A stretch of 64,000 bases of DNA from Puniceicoccales bacterium (GCA_031256995.1 JAIRPL010000047.1:83479-147478), one strand, 5' to 3'; shown: positions 1 to 9,644, counted from the first letter of the stretch. Program-made: numbers and translations. Notes: a model not told the origin generated them from the letters alone.

Positions 1-974
1 AGGGAATCGTCTCGCCCGAGGAGCAATTTGACACCAAAAGCAACCTGCTGCATTTCCCCGTGAGATACAGGGGGATCAAGCGGGACCTCGTCCGGGAAAA
101 AGGCGAACCCATGAAAAACATCCAGGACATGGTAAAGCACTCCTCCAACCGCGGAACCGTCCTCGCCCTCATGCGGCTGACGGAACAGCAAGGTGGGGAA
201 AAGCTTTTCGCAAATTACATGGAATTATTCGGAATAGGCTCGCGCACAGGAATTTATGAACCCATCGGACTCTCCGAGGCGCACGAGCCCAAGGGGGACA
301 TCCCCAAACTGACAAGGAGAAACAACGACTGGGAATTCGCCGATCCGACGGCCATCACGCGAGTGCCGGACGGGCATGGAGTCCACGTGACTCCCCTGCA
401 AATGCATTTTGCCATGAGCGTGATCGCCAACGAGGGAAAGCTCATGAAACCAATGCTCGTCGAACGCATCGTCAAAAAAAAGCCGCGCGACGAATCCCTC
501 GGCGACGAATACGAGGAGGAGATTTTCATCCAAAACAAACCCGTGCTCCGCCAAACGCCAATCAAGGCGACAACCGCCCGCCAGCTGGCGCAATACCTCC
601 GCGGCGTCTTTCTCCCCAAGGGAACAGGCGAGTCCGGCGAATGCCCCGGCTACGAACCCGCCGGAAAAACCGGGACGGCCCAGCGCAAACTTGAGGATGG
701 GGAGGTGCGCATCAATGCCTTCGGAAAGAAAGTCACCTACAGCAACACGAACTGGAATGTGACCCTCTCCGGCTTCTTCCCATTTGAAACCCCCCTCTAC
801 GTCGTGTCCGTGATCATCTTTGATCCCCGCGCTCCCAACAACCCCGCGATAGGCTGCAACAAGGGCGCCGGAGCGATCTGCGGCCCGGTCTTCAAAAACA
901 TCGTGGAGAAAATGGGTGAAATCCTCGCCATCCCCAAGGCCGAACCCAGACTCGCCCCCCATGAACCCCGGTAA
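1..974 (+). CDS. ftsI: Penicillin-binding protein / FtsI-type peptidoglycan transpeptidase, C-terminal part (5' end outside window)
   Basis: D,D-transpeptidase that cross-links septal peptidoglycan in the periplasm. The reading frame is open from base 3, so the gene begins before the window; a GTG at base 60 is internal, not the start. About 323 residues are visible. They contain the second active-site motif as SSN (in KHSSNRGT) and the third as KTG (in GKTGTAQ), about 175 residues apart as expected. The SxxK nucleophile motif must lie upstream of the window. murE follows 19 bases later on the same strand, the usual ftsI-murE order of the dcw cluster, and this supports FtsI over another class B PBP. 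Confidence 0.9.
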   Translation, partial: GIVSPEEQFDTKSNLLHFPVRYRGIKRDLVREKGEPMKNIQDMVKHSSNRGTVLALMRLTEQQGGEKLFANYMELFGIGSRTGIYEPIGLSEAHEPKGDIPKLTRRNNDWEFADPTAITRVPDGHGVHVTPLQMHFAMSVIANEGKLMKPMLVERIVKKKPRDESLGDEYEEEIFIQNKPVLRQTPIKATTARQLAQYLRGVFLPKGTGESGECPGYEPAGKTGTAQRKLEDGEVRINAFGKKVTYSNTNWNVTLSGFFPFETPLYVVSVIIFDPRAPNNPAIGCNKGAGAICGPVFKNIVEKMGEILAIPKAEPRLAPHEPR

Positions 975-993
975 GAACAACCACCCACCAACA

Positions 994-2559
994 ATGTCCT
1001 TCACACCCGATCCACCCCCTCCATCCGCCGCCCCAAGGACAGTCTCCCTGCTTGAAATCCTGGATGACATCGAATTCCGCGACTACCGCGGCGATCTCAA
1101 AATCCCGGTTTCCGCCCTTGCCTTGGACAGCCGGCTCGTCCGCCCCGGTAGCGCCTTCTTCGCCCTCAAAAGCGCGCGGCCGGACGCCCCTGGCGGCGCC
1201 AGCCACATTGCCGACGCCATCAACCGGGGCGCCGTCGCGATCATCTCCGAGGAAATCCTGAAAGAAACCTGCCGCCCGGATCCGGTCTGGGTGCGCGTCG
1301 CGGACGCCCGGCGCACCCTCAGCGCCGCCGCCCTGAACTTCCATGCCCACCCAGAGCGATCCCTCCGCCTTGCCGCCGTCACCGGCACCAACGGCAAAAC
1401 CACCGTCACCACCCTGCTCCACCATCTGCTCGGGACGGACAATTCAAAATGGGGCCTCGTGGGCACCGTGCGCTACGAACTTGGCGGGCGCTCCATCCCG
1501 GCGCACCGCACCACGCCGGAAGCCCACGAACTTGCCGCCATGATGGCCCAAATGCGCGACACCGGCTGCGAGGGGCTTGTCATGGAACTCAGCTCGCACG
1601 CCATCGCACAGCACCGTGCGGACGGCCTCCCCTTTGCCGCGCTGGCCTTCACCAACCTCACACAGGACCACATGGACTACCACGGCGACATGAAGTCCTA
1701 CTTTCAAACCAAGGCCCTGCCATTCCTCGGAAAATGCGGCGCCGCGCCGCCCCCGTTCGCTGTGCTCAACGCCGCCGACCCAGCGGCACGAAATCTTGCG
1801 GAAATTCTCCCCAAAACCACCCGCCCGCTCTTCTTCGGCGAGGAGGACCATGCCGATTTTCGTGCCGTGGACATCCGCCTCGGTCCGGCCGGAACCACAT
1901 TCAAGCTCCTCTGGCCCGGCGCCACGGCCCCCGTCAGCGTCCACACCTCCCTTCCCGGCTCCTACAACGTGGCCAACATCCTGTGCGCCCTCGCCCTCGC
2001 CCACGCGCTTGGCCGCCCGCCGGAGGCGCTCATCCCGGCCCTCGCCACCTTTCCCGGGGTCCCCGGGCGCATGGAACGCGTGGGTGACGGCTGGCCGTGC
2101 CCCATTTTTGTGGATTATGCCCACACGGACGATGCCCTCCGCAACGCCTTGCGGATGCTCCGCGCAATCACCCCCGGACGCCTCCTCGTCGTCTTCGGGT
2201 GCGGCGGGAATCGCGACCGCGCCAAACGGCCCAAAATGACCGCCGCGGTCCAGGATCTGGCCGATTTCGCCTGGGCCACCTCCGACAATCCCCGAAAAGA
2301 ACCGCAGGAATCCATCTTTGAGGACATGCGCACGGGCGTCTCCGCCCCGGAAAAAATCGCCTTCATCGAGGACCGACGCCATGCCATCAGCCTGGCCCTC
2401 GACGGCGCCCGGGAGGGCGACACCCTCCTCATCGCGGGAAAAGGCCACGAGGACTATCAGGAGTTTTCAACCGTCACGATCCCCTTCGACGACCGCCTCG
2501 TCACGCGCGAGCTCCTCTCCCTCAAGCGCCTCCGCCCGCGACAAGGCATCATCGCCTGA
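994..2559 (+). CDS. murE: UDP-N-acetylmuramoyl-L-alanyl-D-glutamate--2,6-diaminopimelate ligase
   Basis: Cytoplasmic Mur ligase that adds meso-diaminopimelate to UDP-MurNAc-L-Ala-D-Glu. The ATP-binding loop TGTNGKTTVTTLL lies near residue 130. The DNPR motif (in TSDNPRKEPQES) is the family signature for meso-DAP rather than lysine. The conserved KGHEDYQE is near the C-terminus. The ATG at 994 gives 521 residues; an in-frame ATG at 961 would overlap ftsI by 14 bases and is less likely. No clear Shine-Dalgarno is visible at either. The dcw cluster stops here: instead of murF/mraY the next gene is the convergent nuoH, 15 bases away. Confidence 0.95.
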   Translation: MSFTPDPPPPSAAPRTVSLLEILDDIEFRDYRGDLKIPVSALALDSRLVRPGSAFFALKSARPDAPGGASHIADAINRGAVAIISEEILKETCRPDPVWVRVADARRTLSAAALNFHAHPERSLRLAAVTGTNGKTTVTTLLHHLLGTDNSKWGLVGTVRYELGGRSIPAHRTTPEAHELAAMMAQMRDTGCEGLVMELSSHAIAQHRADGLPFAALAFTNLTQDHMDYHGDMKSYFQTKALPFLGKCGAAPPPFAVLNAADPAARNLAEILPKTTRPLFFGEEDHADFRAVDIRLGPAGTTFKLLWPGATAPVSVHTSLPGSYNVANILCALALAHALGRPPEALIPALATFPGVPGRMERVGDGWPCPIFVDYAHTDDALRNALRMLRAITPGRLLVVFGCGGNRDRAKRPKMTAAVQDLADFAWATSDNPRKEPQESIFEDMRTGVSAPEKIAFIEDRRHAISLALDGAREGDTLLIAGKGHEDYQEFSTVTIPFDDRLVTRELLSLKRLRPRQGIIA

Positions 2560-2574
2560 AAAGGGGCGCGGCGC

Positions 2575-3663
2575 TCACGCCCAAAATGTGTGGATGAGAA
2601 AATAGAAAAGCAGGTTGGCCATCGCCAACGGAAGCAGGCGCGACCAGCCAAGACGCATCACCTGGTCATAGCGAAAACGCGGAAGCGTCCAGCGCATCCA
2701 GACAAAGAAAAAAATCAAAAAGAACACCTTGGCGCAAAACAGCGCGAAACCCAGCGCCGTCCCCCACCAGCCACATTCCAACAAGCTCTGCGGAAGCAGC
2801 GGCAAATTCCAGCCGCCCAGGAAAAACAACACAAACAACGAGCTTCCGACGACCATGTGCGCGTATTCACCCACAAAAAACAACCCGAACTTGAAGCTGC
2901 CGTACTCCGTGTGAAATCCTCCGACAAGGTCCGTCTCCGACTCCGGCATGTCAAACGGCTGGCGGTTTGATTCCGCGAAAATTGCGACCAGAAAAAGCAG
3001 CGCGCCAACAGGTTGCGTAAAGACATTCCACAGCCCGCCCTGCTCCCGCACGATGTTGAACAAACTCAGCGGACTTTCCACGCCCGGCGCCGCCGTGGCC
3101 AGAACCACCGGGATCACCGCAAGCACAAGCGTCAATTCGTAGGAAAGCACCTGCGCCACGCCACGAACCGCGCCAAGAAAGGAGTATTTGGAGTTGGACC
3201 CCCATCCCGCGAGCAGGATGCCATGCACACCAAGCGACGCTGTCGCGAAAACGAACAGGAAACCGACATCGACATTGCACAACGCAAGAGGCATCAGGAC
3301 ACCGTCAGCGCCGGGGAACTGGCCAAACGGAAGCATCACGAGCGCCGTCACTGGCAATGCGAGCACGAGACACGGCGCAAAAAAATACCAGAATTTCTGG
3401 ACATGCCCCGGCACCGGATCCTCCTTGAAAAGGAACTTCAAGCCATCCGCCGGAAGCTGCACGACCCCTAGACGCTGCAAAAAACGCCCCAAAAACGGAA
3501 TGGCCGCAAGCGCCGGCACCGTGGTGCGATTGGGGCCAAGGCGCCCCTGCATCCAGCCAGCCACCTTCCGCTCGACCAAGACCGAGTATCCCGCGACAGC
3601 CAGGACGGCGATGACAACCCCCAAGGCCTTGGCCGCAAGAATGGCGATTTCCCAGACATTCAT
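2575..3663 (-). CDS. nuoH: NADH-quinone oxidoreductase subunit H
   Basis: Membrane subunit of respiratory complex I at the junction of the peripheral and membrane arms, forming much of the quinone-binding cavity. The 362 residues are highly hydrophobic with about eight membrane segments. Family motifs include ERKVAGWMQGRLGPNR near residue 31, ADGLKFLFKED near residue 72, and FAESNRQPFDMPESETDLVGG (E-rich loop). Length is normal. It stands alone: no nuoG or nuoI neighbour, with murE convergent on one side and ade divergent on the other. Other complex I subunits must be elsewhere. Confidence 0.95.
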   Translation of the reverse strand: MNVWEIAILAAKALGVVIAVLAVAGYSVLVERKVAGWMQGRLGPNRTTVPALAAIPFLGRFLQRLGVVQLPADGLKFLFKEDPVPGHVQKFWYFFAPCLVLALPVTALVMLPFGQFPGADGVLMPLALCNVDVGFLFVFATASLGVHGILLAGWGSNSKYSFLGAVRGVAQVLSYELTLVLAVIPVVLATAAPGVESPLSLFNIVREQGGLWNVFTQPVGALLFLVAIFAESNRQPFDMPESETDLVGGFHTEYGSFKFGLFFVGEYAHMVVGSSLFVLFFLGGWNLPLLPQSLLECGWWGTALGFALFCAKVFFLIFFFVWMRWTLPRFRYDQVMRLGWSRLLPLAMANLLFYFLIHTFWA

Positions 3664-3812
3664 TGTCGCGGCAGGGAAACGCCCGGCCCGGCCGTTTCAA
3701 CCCGAAAGCCCGGCGGCGCCACCCCCCGCGCGAAACGGCGACGGACAAGATCACCACCCCCTCCAGATTCCAAACTTGGCACAAAACGGAAATTCCGTGC
3801 AAATGCGCCGGC

Positions 3813-5498
3813 ATGGGCAAAAGCAAACCAGGGCCGGACGCGGCAGACGAAGGCACAATTGAAGGGATGATCGCGGACGTTGTCGCAGGAGACATCTTCC
3901 CCGGGGAGATTTCCATCAAGGACGGGCGCGTGGCCTCGGTGCGGCGCAACGCAGGCGCGCGCCGCGACCGCGTCATCACGCCGGGCCTGGTGGATGCCCA
4001 CGTCCACGTGGAAAGCTCCCTGCTGACACCCGCGGCGTTTGGGCGCGCCGCCTGTGTCCACGGCACCACGGACACCGTGAGCGACCCCCACGAGATCGCC
4101 AACGTACTCGGCGTCGCCGGCGTCCGCTGGATGCTTGAGGACGCCCGCCAAAGCCCCGTGCGCATCCACTTTGGCGCCCCATCCTGCGTGCCGGCCACCT
4201 CATTTGAGACCGCCGGGGCCTCCCTCGGGCCGGAGGAAATCGGGGAGCTGCTGTGCCTGCCCGGGGTAAACCATCTGGCCGAGGTGATGAATTACCCCGG
4301 CGTGCTCCTCGGAGACCCGCGCATGACAGCCATCCTTGGTGTCGCAAAACAACTCGGAAAACGCATCGACGGCCACGCGCCAGGCCTCACAGGCGACGCG
4401 CTTGCGAAATACGCCGCCGCCGGGATCCAAACCGACCACGAGGCCGCCACGCTCGACGAAGCCCGGCAGCGTGCCAGGCTCGGCATGTTCGTCGCCATCC
4501 GGGAAGGCTCCGCGGCGCGCAATTTTGACGCCCTCGCGCCACTCCTGCACGAGCACCCGGACCAGTGCTTCCTGTGCTCCGACGACAAGCACCCCGACGA
4601 GCTGCTGCGCGGGCACATCAACCAGCTGGTCGCCCGCGCCATCGCCGCAGGCATCGCGCCAATGGCCGCGCTGCGCGCCGCCACACTCAACCCCGCGCGC
4701 CACTACGGACTTTCCGCCGGAATGCTCCAGCCAGGGGACGCGGCCGACTTCGCCATCCTCACGAGCCTTGGGGAGGGTCGCGTTCTGGAGACCTGGATCA
4801 AAGGCCGCCGCGTCGCCGCGGACGGGCATTGCCTGCTCCCCGCCCCCCCGCCCGCCCCGGATTCCTCCCTCCCCAACATTTTCAACAGGCTTCCATGTCG
4901 CGAGGGCGATTTTGCCGTGAAAGCCCCCCCGGCAGGGCAAAAATTCCGCCTCATCCTCGCCGAGGACGGCCAATTGCTCACCGGATCGGGCGAATTCACC
5001 CCCCGCGCACACGACGGGCTTGCCTTGGCGGACCCCTCGCGCGACATCCTGAAAATCACGGTCGTAAACCGTTACACCCCAAGCGCGCCACCCGCCACCG
5101 CCTTTGTGAAGAACTTCGGCCTGCGGCACGGGGCGATCGCCTCCAGCGTCGCCCACGACTCGCACAACATCGTCGCCGTCGGGGCCGATGATGCGAGCCT
5201 GTGCGCGGCCGTGAACGCCGTCATCGCCAGGCGCGGCGGCCTGAGTTTCGCGGCGCCCGGTTGCGAACCCCTGGCACTCCCCCTGCCCGTCGCCGGACTG
5301 ATGACCCCCGGGAGCTGCGCCGGGACCGCCGCGCAATTCACCCGCCTGAGCGACGCCGCCCGCGCGGCGGGAAGCCCCCTGCGCTCCCCCTACATGACAC
5401 TCTCATTCATGGCCCTCCTCGTCATTCCCCGCCTGAAGCTCGGCGACAGGGGCCTCTTTGACGCCACTCCATTCACACTTGTTCCCCTTTACGCATGA
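3813..5498 (+). CDS. ade: Adenine deaminase
   Basis: Amidohydrolase converting adenine to hypoxanthine and ammonia in purine salvage. Seen: VDAHVHVESS (metal-binding HxH) near residue 60, SDPHEIANVLG, EVMNYPGVL, and CSDDKHPDELLRGH, all characteristic of the Ade family. ATG 3813 (561 residues) is chosen because family similarity starts about 20 residues later; the open frame extends to 3663 but that stretch is low-complexity and unlike the family. The region between nuoH and ade (3664-3812) is divergent and should hold both promoters. Confidence 0.92.
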   Translation: MGKSKPGPDAADEGTIEGMIADVVAGDIFPGEISIKDGRVASVRRNAGARRDRVITPGLVDAHVHVESSLLTPAAFGRAACVHGTTDTVSDPHEIANVLGVAGVRWMLEDARQSPVRIHFGAPSCVPATSFETAGASLGPEEIGELLCLPGVNHLAEVMNYPGVLLGDPRMTAILGVAKQLGKRIDGHAPGLTGDALAKYAAAGIQTDHEAATLDEARQRARLGMFVAIREGSAARNFDALAPLLHEHPDQCFLCSDDKHPDELLRGHINQLVARAIAAGIAPMAALRAATLNPARHYGLSAGMLQPGDAADFAILTSLGEGRVLETWIKGRRVAADGHCLLPAPPPAPDSSLPNIFNRLPCREGDFAVKAPPAGQKFRLILAEDGQLLTGSGEFTPRAHDGLALADPSRDILKITVVNRYTPSAPPATAFVKNFGLRHGAIASSVAHDSHNIVAVGADDASLCAAVNAVIARRGGLSFAAPGCEPLALPLPVAGLMTPGSCAGTAAQFTRLSDAARAAGSPLRSPYMTLSFMALLVIPRLKLGDRGLFDATPFTLVPLYA

Positions 5499-5504
5499 TT
5501 TTTT

Positions 5505-5533
5505 GGAAAAAACCACGTTTTTTCGGAAAAAAC
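5505..5533. promoter_or_regulatory. Three-segment A/T hairpin element between ade and ribH
   Basis: GGAAAAAA (5505-5512), GTTTTTTC (5517-5524) and GGAAAAAAC (5525-5533) are arranged so that the middle segment can pair with either neighbour, giving two mutually exclusive 7-bp hairpins. It lies just after the ade stop and about 115 bases before ribH. It could be part of an ade terminator or a leader switch; the stems are almost pure A-T, so stability is modest. Confidence 0.25.
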
Positions 5534-5569
5534 CCATTAAAATTCCGTAACTTGCGCCTCAGCCCTGCC

Positions 5570-5607
5570 TTGACAATCGCCCCCTCCCGTGAATGCTGAC
5601 CAGCATT
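5570..5607 (+). promoter_or_regulatory. Possible ribH promoter with overlapping palindrome
   Basis: A perfect TTGACA (-35 consensus) at 5570-5575 is followed at about 16-17 bases by a poor -10 candidate (AATGCT) that forms the left half of an exact inverted repeat AATGCT-gacc-AGCATT (5592-5607). The -10 match is weak, so this is only a candidate promoter/operator. No FMN-riboswitch-like sequence was recognised in this leader. Confidence 0.25.
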
Positions 5608-5646
5608 AGCAAGCAGACGGAGCCAGACACAGACCTTCCCTAACTT

Positions 5647-6228
5647 ATGAGTAAAAATAAACCCAGCTCACCGTCCGTGGACGGCACCGACCTTTTCATC
5701 GCCATCGTCGCCTCGCGCTATAATGAACAATATGTGGAGCCGCTGCTTCAAAAAGTGCGCGAAACCCTGCAGAAAAACCGCGTCGCCGAGAGTTCGATCC
5801 GCGTGCTGCGCGTCCCCGGCGCGGCGGAAATCCCGTACGCCGCCCAGATGCTCGCCCTGACCAACGAATACGATGCCATCATCGCCCTGGGCCTCATCCT
5901 CAAGGGGGACACCGACCACGCCTCGACCCTCGCCACAACCACCGCCTACGCCCTGCAAGGGGTCGCCCTCCAGAACGAAATCCCCGTCATCAACGGCATC
6001 CTCTCCGTGAACAACGTGGAGCAGGCCGAGGAGCGCGTCAACGGCCCCGCCGACCGCGGCACGGAATTTGCCAACACCGCGCTCGAGATGGCATGGCACC
6101 GCGTCCGCCTCTCCGACTACCTCGACACCCTCGACGCCGAGGCCGAATGCGAGGGGCGGGAGGCCGCCGGACGCCTCGGGCCGGACGAGGCCGATGACGA
6201 CAACGACGATTTTCGTTTCAACAACTGA
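5647..6228 (+). CDS. ribH: 6,7-dimethyl-8-ribityllumazine synthase
   Basis: Penultimate step of riboflavin synthesis. Seen: the Phe/Trp-type substrate pocket start IVASRYNEQY, VPGAAEIPYAAQ, the phosphate-binding loop LKGDTDHAS, and PVINGILSVNNVEQAEER. Core length is normal (about 155 residues), followed by an acidic tail of about 35 residues ending in DDDNDDFRFNN that most lumazine synthases lack. nusB follows 152 bases downstream; ribH-nusB adjacency is common in bacteria. Confidence 0.93.
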   Translation: MSKNKPSSPSVDGTDLFIAIVASRYNEQYVEPLLQKVRETLQKNRVAESSIRVLRVPGAAEIPYAAQMLALTNEYDAIIALGLILKGDTDHASTLATTTAYALQGVALQNEIPVINGILSVNNVEQAEERVNGPADRGTEFANTALEMAWHRVRLSDYLDTLDAEAECEGREAAGRLGPDEADDDNDDFRFNN

Positions 6229-6380
6229 CAGACTGCGGGGGCCGGCTCCCCTTCCCCTCCCCCGCACCCTTTCCGCCAGCCACGCACTCACAGACATATT
6301 CCCAAAAATCCATCCCTCCCCATCAACGCCAATCCCGCAAAACCACGCCCACGCCGCCCACGCGAGACGCCCCGACAACC

Positions 6381-7001
6381 ATGATGAAACTCCCTCCGCA
6401 TGCCACACCCTGCGGCTACGGCTATCCTGACGACGAAACAAGCGCCCCACCCACCCCGGATGGGGATGCCAGCCAGGGCCAGACGCATCTCGGCCAGTCC
6501 GGGCGCGCAGGCATCATCCCCCCCGGCGCCATCCCGCTCCCACCACCCGAGCCTCCCCAGAACAGCCGGCGGCGGCTCAACCGCATCGCCGCCATGCAGT
6601 TCCTCTACGCATGGGACATCACACGCCCCGAGAATGTCCACAACGCCACGCGGAGCTTCTTCGAATCCCAGGAGCACGAACGCGACTATTATGCCTTCGC
6701 GGAAGAACTTGCGAACGGCGCCATGGAAAAGCACGCGGACATTGACGAGACCATCCGCGCCTTCGCGCAAAACTGGAAAATCAACCGCATCGCCAAGGTG
6801 GATCTCGCCATCCTTCGCCTCGCCGCCTACGAACTTCTCTACCGCCCCGACATCCCCCCCATCGTCTCCATCAACGAGGCCATCGAGATCTCCAAGCAAT
6901 TCTCCACCCCCGAGGCCAAGCGTTTCATCAACGGCATGCTCGACAAAATCAAGGACCAGCTCACACGCCCCGCCCGCGAAGCCGCGATCTCCATCATGTG
7001 A
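6381..7001 (+). CDS. nusB: Transcription antitermination factor NusB
   Basis: RNA-binding antitermination factor working with NusE/S10 on rRNA operons. The NusB core starts near residue 63 with RRRLNRIAAMQFLYAWD and continues through INRIAKVDLAILRLAAYELLY and SINEAIEISKQFS to a typical end. It is preceded by a proline/glycine-rich extension of about 60 residues from the first ATG. That extension may be real or may mean translation starts later; no Shine-Dalgarno decides it. Confidence 0.9.
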   Translation: MMKLPPHATPCGYGYPDDETSAPPTPDGDASQGQTHLGQSGRAGIIPPGAIPLPPPEPPQNSRRRLNRIAAMQFLYAWDITRPENVHNATRSFFESQEHERDYYAFAEELANGAMEKHADIDETIRAFAQNWKINRIAKVDLAILRLAAYELLYRPDIPPIVSINEAIEISKQFSTPEAKRFINGMLDKIKDQLTRPAREAAISIM

Positions 7002-7168
7002 GCAAGGCCTGGGAACGCCCCGTCCCGCCAAAAAAACGCCCCCGTTTCGCAAATGCCGTGCGACGCCGCTGGCGCGCCGGGCGTTCACAAAGGCACTGAC
7101 GCGAAAAGCGCCCCCCCTTCTGCCTTGCGGGAAACACGCGGGACGGCACCTTGCGCGGCATTGCAAAC

Positions 7169-8767
7169 ATGCCAATCCAAAGCGACGCCATCATCATCGG
7201 CAGCGGGATCGCGGGCCTGAGTTTCGCGCTCAAACTCGCCGCCAAAGGGAAAAACGTGGTGCTCGTCACCAAACGCAACCGCGCCGATTCCAACACCAAC
7301 AATGCCCAGGGCGGCATCGCCTGCGTGATGGAATCCACGGACAGCTTCGAGTCCCATGTCCACGACACCCTGGCCGCCGGCGACGGCCTGTGCGACGAGG
7401 CCGCCGTGCGCGCCATCGTGGAGGCCGCCCCCGAGCGCGTCCGCGAACTCTCCCGCTTTGGCGTGGACTTCTCCCAAAATGACGACACGGGCCGCCCCGA
7501 CCTCGGCCGCGAAGGCGGGCACTCCCACCGGCGCATCCTGCACGTGCGCGACCTGACGGGCGCCGCCATCGAGGAGGCCCTTCTCGCCGCCATCAGCCGC
7601 GAGCCTCGCATCCGCCTCCTTGAGCACCACGTCGCCATAGACATCATCATCCCCGCCCTTCCCCCGCCCTCCCCGCGCCCCGTGCTCGGCATCTATGCGC
7701 TCAACACAGGCGAGGGCCGCATCGAGACCCTTCGCGCGCGGGTCGTCGTGCTCGCCACCGGCGGGGTGGGGCAAGCCTACCAATACACCACCAACCCCGG
7801 CATCGCCACGGGCGACGGGATCGCGATGGCCTGGCGCGCCGGCGCCGAGATTGCCAACATGGAATTCATCCAGTTCCACCCCACGGCCCTCTACACGCCG
7901 GACGGCGACCGCGCGCTCATTTCCGAGGCCGTCCGGGGCGAGGGCGCGATACTCCGCGACTTTGACGGCAACGCCTTCATGAAACACTACCACGAACGCG
8001 CGGACCTCGCCCCGCGCGACATCGTGGCGCGCGCCATAGACTCCGAGATGAAGAAAAGCGGCGCCCCTCACCTCTGGCTCGACATCCGCGGGCGGGGCGA
8101 GGCGAAACTCATGCGCCGCTTCCCGCACATCTTCGCCACCTGCCTCAAAAACGGCGTCAACATGGACCGCGACCTCGTGCCCGTCGTGCCCGCCGCCCAC
8201 TACCTTTGCGGCGGAGTCCGCACGAACCTCGACGCCGAAAGCAGCATCCCCGGCCTCTACGCCTGCGGCGAGACGGCCTGCACCGGCCTCCACGGCGCCA
8301 ACCGCCTGGCCTCCAACTCACTCCTGGAGGCCGTCGTCCTCGCCCGCAATGGCGCCGAATCCGCCGCCCGCCACCTCGACTCCACCCCGGACAACGCGGA
8401 GGACGCCCCCGAGTGGGTGGACGGCAACGTGACGGACAGCGACGAGCGTGTCATGCTCACCCACAACCGCGACGAGATCCGCCGCACCATGTGGGACTAC
8501 GTGGGCATCGTGCGCACCACCAAGCGCCTCCGCCGCGCCCATGCCCGCATCCTCGCCCTTGAAAATGAGATCCGCGAGTACTACTGGAATTTCAAGATCG
8601 AACCCTCCCTGCTGGAGCTGCGCAACCTCGCCCTCACCGCGCGCCTGATCGTCGAATGCGCCATGCAGCGCGAGGAGAGCCGCGGATTGCACCACACCCT
8701 GGACTTTCCCCTGAAAGCCCCCGAGGCAAAAAACACCACGACACTCCGCGCCTGCCCCCCATTGTGA
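7169..8767 (+). CDS. nadB: L-aspartate oxidase
   Basis: FAD enzyme making iminoaspartate, the first step of de novo NAD synthesis. Seen: GSGIAGLSFALKLA (FAD-binding) near residue 11, NAQGGIAC, GGHSHRRILH, EFIQFHPTAL, LISEAVRGEGA, HYLCGGV and GLYACGETACTGLHGANRL. The SHRRI arginine and the GEGAILRD segment point to NadB rather than SdhA/FrdA. ATG 7169 gives 532 residues; a TTG at 7151 in frame is less likely. nadA and nadC are not adjacent. Confidence 0.93.
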   Translation: MPIQSDAIIIGSGIAGLSFALKLAAKGKNVVLVTKRNRADSNTNNAQGGIACVMESTDSFESHVHDTLAAGDGLCDEAAVRAIVEAAPERVRELSRFGVDFSQNDDTGRPDLGREGGHSHRRILHVRDLTGAAIEEALLAAISREPRIRLLEHHVAIDIIIPALPPPSPRPVLGIYALNTGEGRIETLRARVVVLATGGVGQAYQYTTNPGIATGDGIAMAWRAGAEIANMEFIQFHPTALYTPDGDRALISEAVRGEGAILRDFDGNAFMKHYHERADLAPRDIVARAIDSEMKKSGAPHLWLDIRGRGEAKLMRRFPHIFATCLKNGVNMDRDLVPVVPAAHYLCGGVRTNLDAESSIPGLYACGETACTGLHGANRLASNSLLEAVVLARNGAESAARHLDSTPDNAEDAPEWVDGNVTDSDERVMLTHNRDEIRRTMWDYVGIVRTTKRLRRAHARILALENEIREYYWNFKIEPSLLELRNLALTARLIVECAMQREESRGLHHTLDFPLKAPEAKNTTTLRACPPL

Positions 8768-8852
8768 CAATGGCGGGAGGAGCCTTCCGCGCGGGCCTTG
8801 GCTCGTGATTTCGGGATTGTCGGTTCCCGGCCGGAACGTTGTCTTCCCGCCA

Positions 8853-9644
8853 ATGCCCATGTTTGTCGAAGCCGCCGGGGGGTTCATTTACCCGCTTGGC
8901 ATTTGTTCGTTCATCGCCGTCTTTCTCGTCGTGGAAAGATTCCTCGCCCTGCGCCCGGGCCGCACACTTCCGGCGGCACTCGCCGCGCATCTGGCGGATC
9001 CGGACAAAAACCCGCGCCCGCGGGCGCTCGCAGCCTCGACAGGCGGACGCATCCTGGCCTACCACCTCCGCACCCAGCCGGAACCCGAGCAGTTGAAGGC
9101 CTACGCCCAGTTTGAGCTTTCGCGCCTGGAGCGCGGGCTGTTCCTCCTCGACACCGTGGTCGGAGCCGCGCCGCTCATCGGTTTGCTCGGCACCGTCTTC
9201 GGACTCTTCATGCTCTTTCCCGAGGCCGGGCTTCCCAAGGCCGAGGACCTCACGCACGGCGTCGGCCTCGCCCTCACCACCACCATCATCGGGCTTTTCA
9301 TCGCCATCCCCTCGTTGCTCTTTTCCAACGCCCTCGCACGGCGCGTGGAATCAATCTCCGCCCGCATAAACCTCCTCGTCGAACGCATCCTTGCCCTGCG
9401 CGACAAACTCGGAACCGCCACGGCGGCGCCCGCGCCTGATGCTGCCGCGCCCCTGAAAACCACGCCTCCCCCCCCTCCCTCCGCCAGTGTCCCCGTGCCC
9501 GCCAAGCCGGCCGCCCCCGCCGAAACACCAGCCGCCACGGCCACCACCCAGCCCCCCGGCTTCACGCCCCCGCGCCCCCGCAAACTCGAATTTGAATTGA
9601 AGCCCCTCCCCGCCCCGCCCAACCCGGCAAGGAGGCCCCGGTGA
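8853..9644 (+). CDS. exbB: MotA/TolQ/ExbB proton-channel family protein
   Basis: Inner-membrane proton-channel component that with ExbD energises a TonB/Tol-like partner. 263 residues; one N-terminal membrane segment (PLGICSFIAVFLVVERFLAL), a cytoplasmic loop, then GAAPLIGLLGTVFGLFMLF and GVGLALTTTIIGLFIAIPSL, the two conserved TolQ/ExbB helices. After about residue 190 there is a proline/alanine-rich cytoplasmic tail of about 75 residues, unusual for ExbB. Start ATG 8853 preferred over TTG-type starts upstream. Its stop overlaps the exbD start (GTGA). Confidence 0.88.
   Translation: MPMFVEAAGGFIYPLGICSFIAVFLVVERFLALRPGRTLPAALAAHLADPDKNPRPRALAASTGGRILAYHLRTQPEPEQLKAYAQFELSRLERGLFLLDTVVGAAPLIGLLGTVFGLFMLFPEAGLPKAEDLTHGVGLALTTTIIGLFIAIPSLLFSNALARRVESISARINLLVERILALRDKLGTATAAPAPDAAAPLKTTPPPPPSASVPVPAKPAAPAETPAATATTQPPGFTPPRPRKLEFELKPLPAPPNPARRPR

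Noticed and set aside
5499..5646. FMN riboswitch before ribH
   Set aside because: The leader is too short (148 bases) and lacks the conserved FMN-aptamer segments that I would expect.
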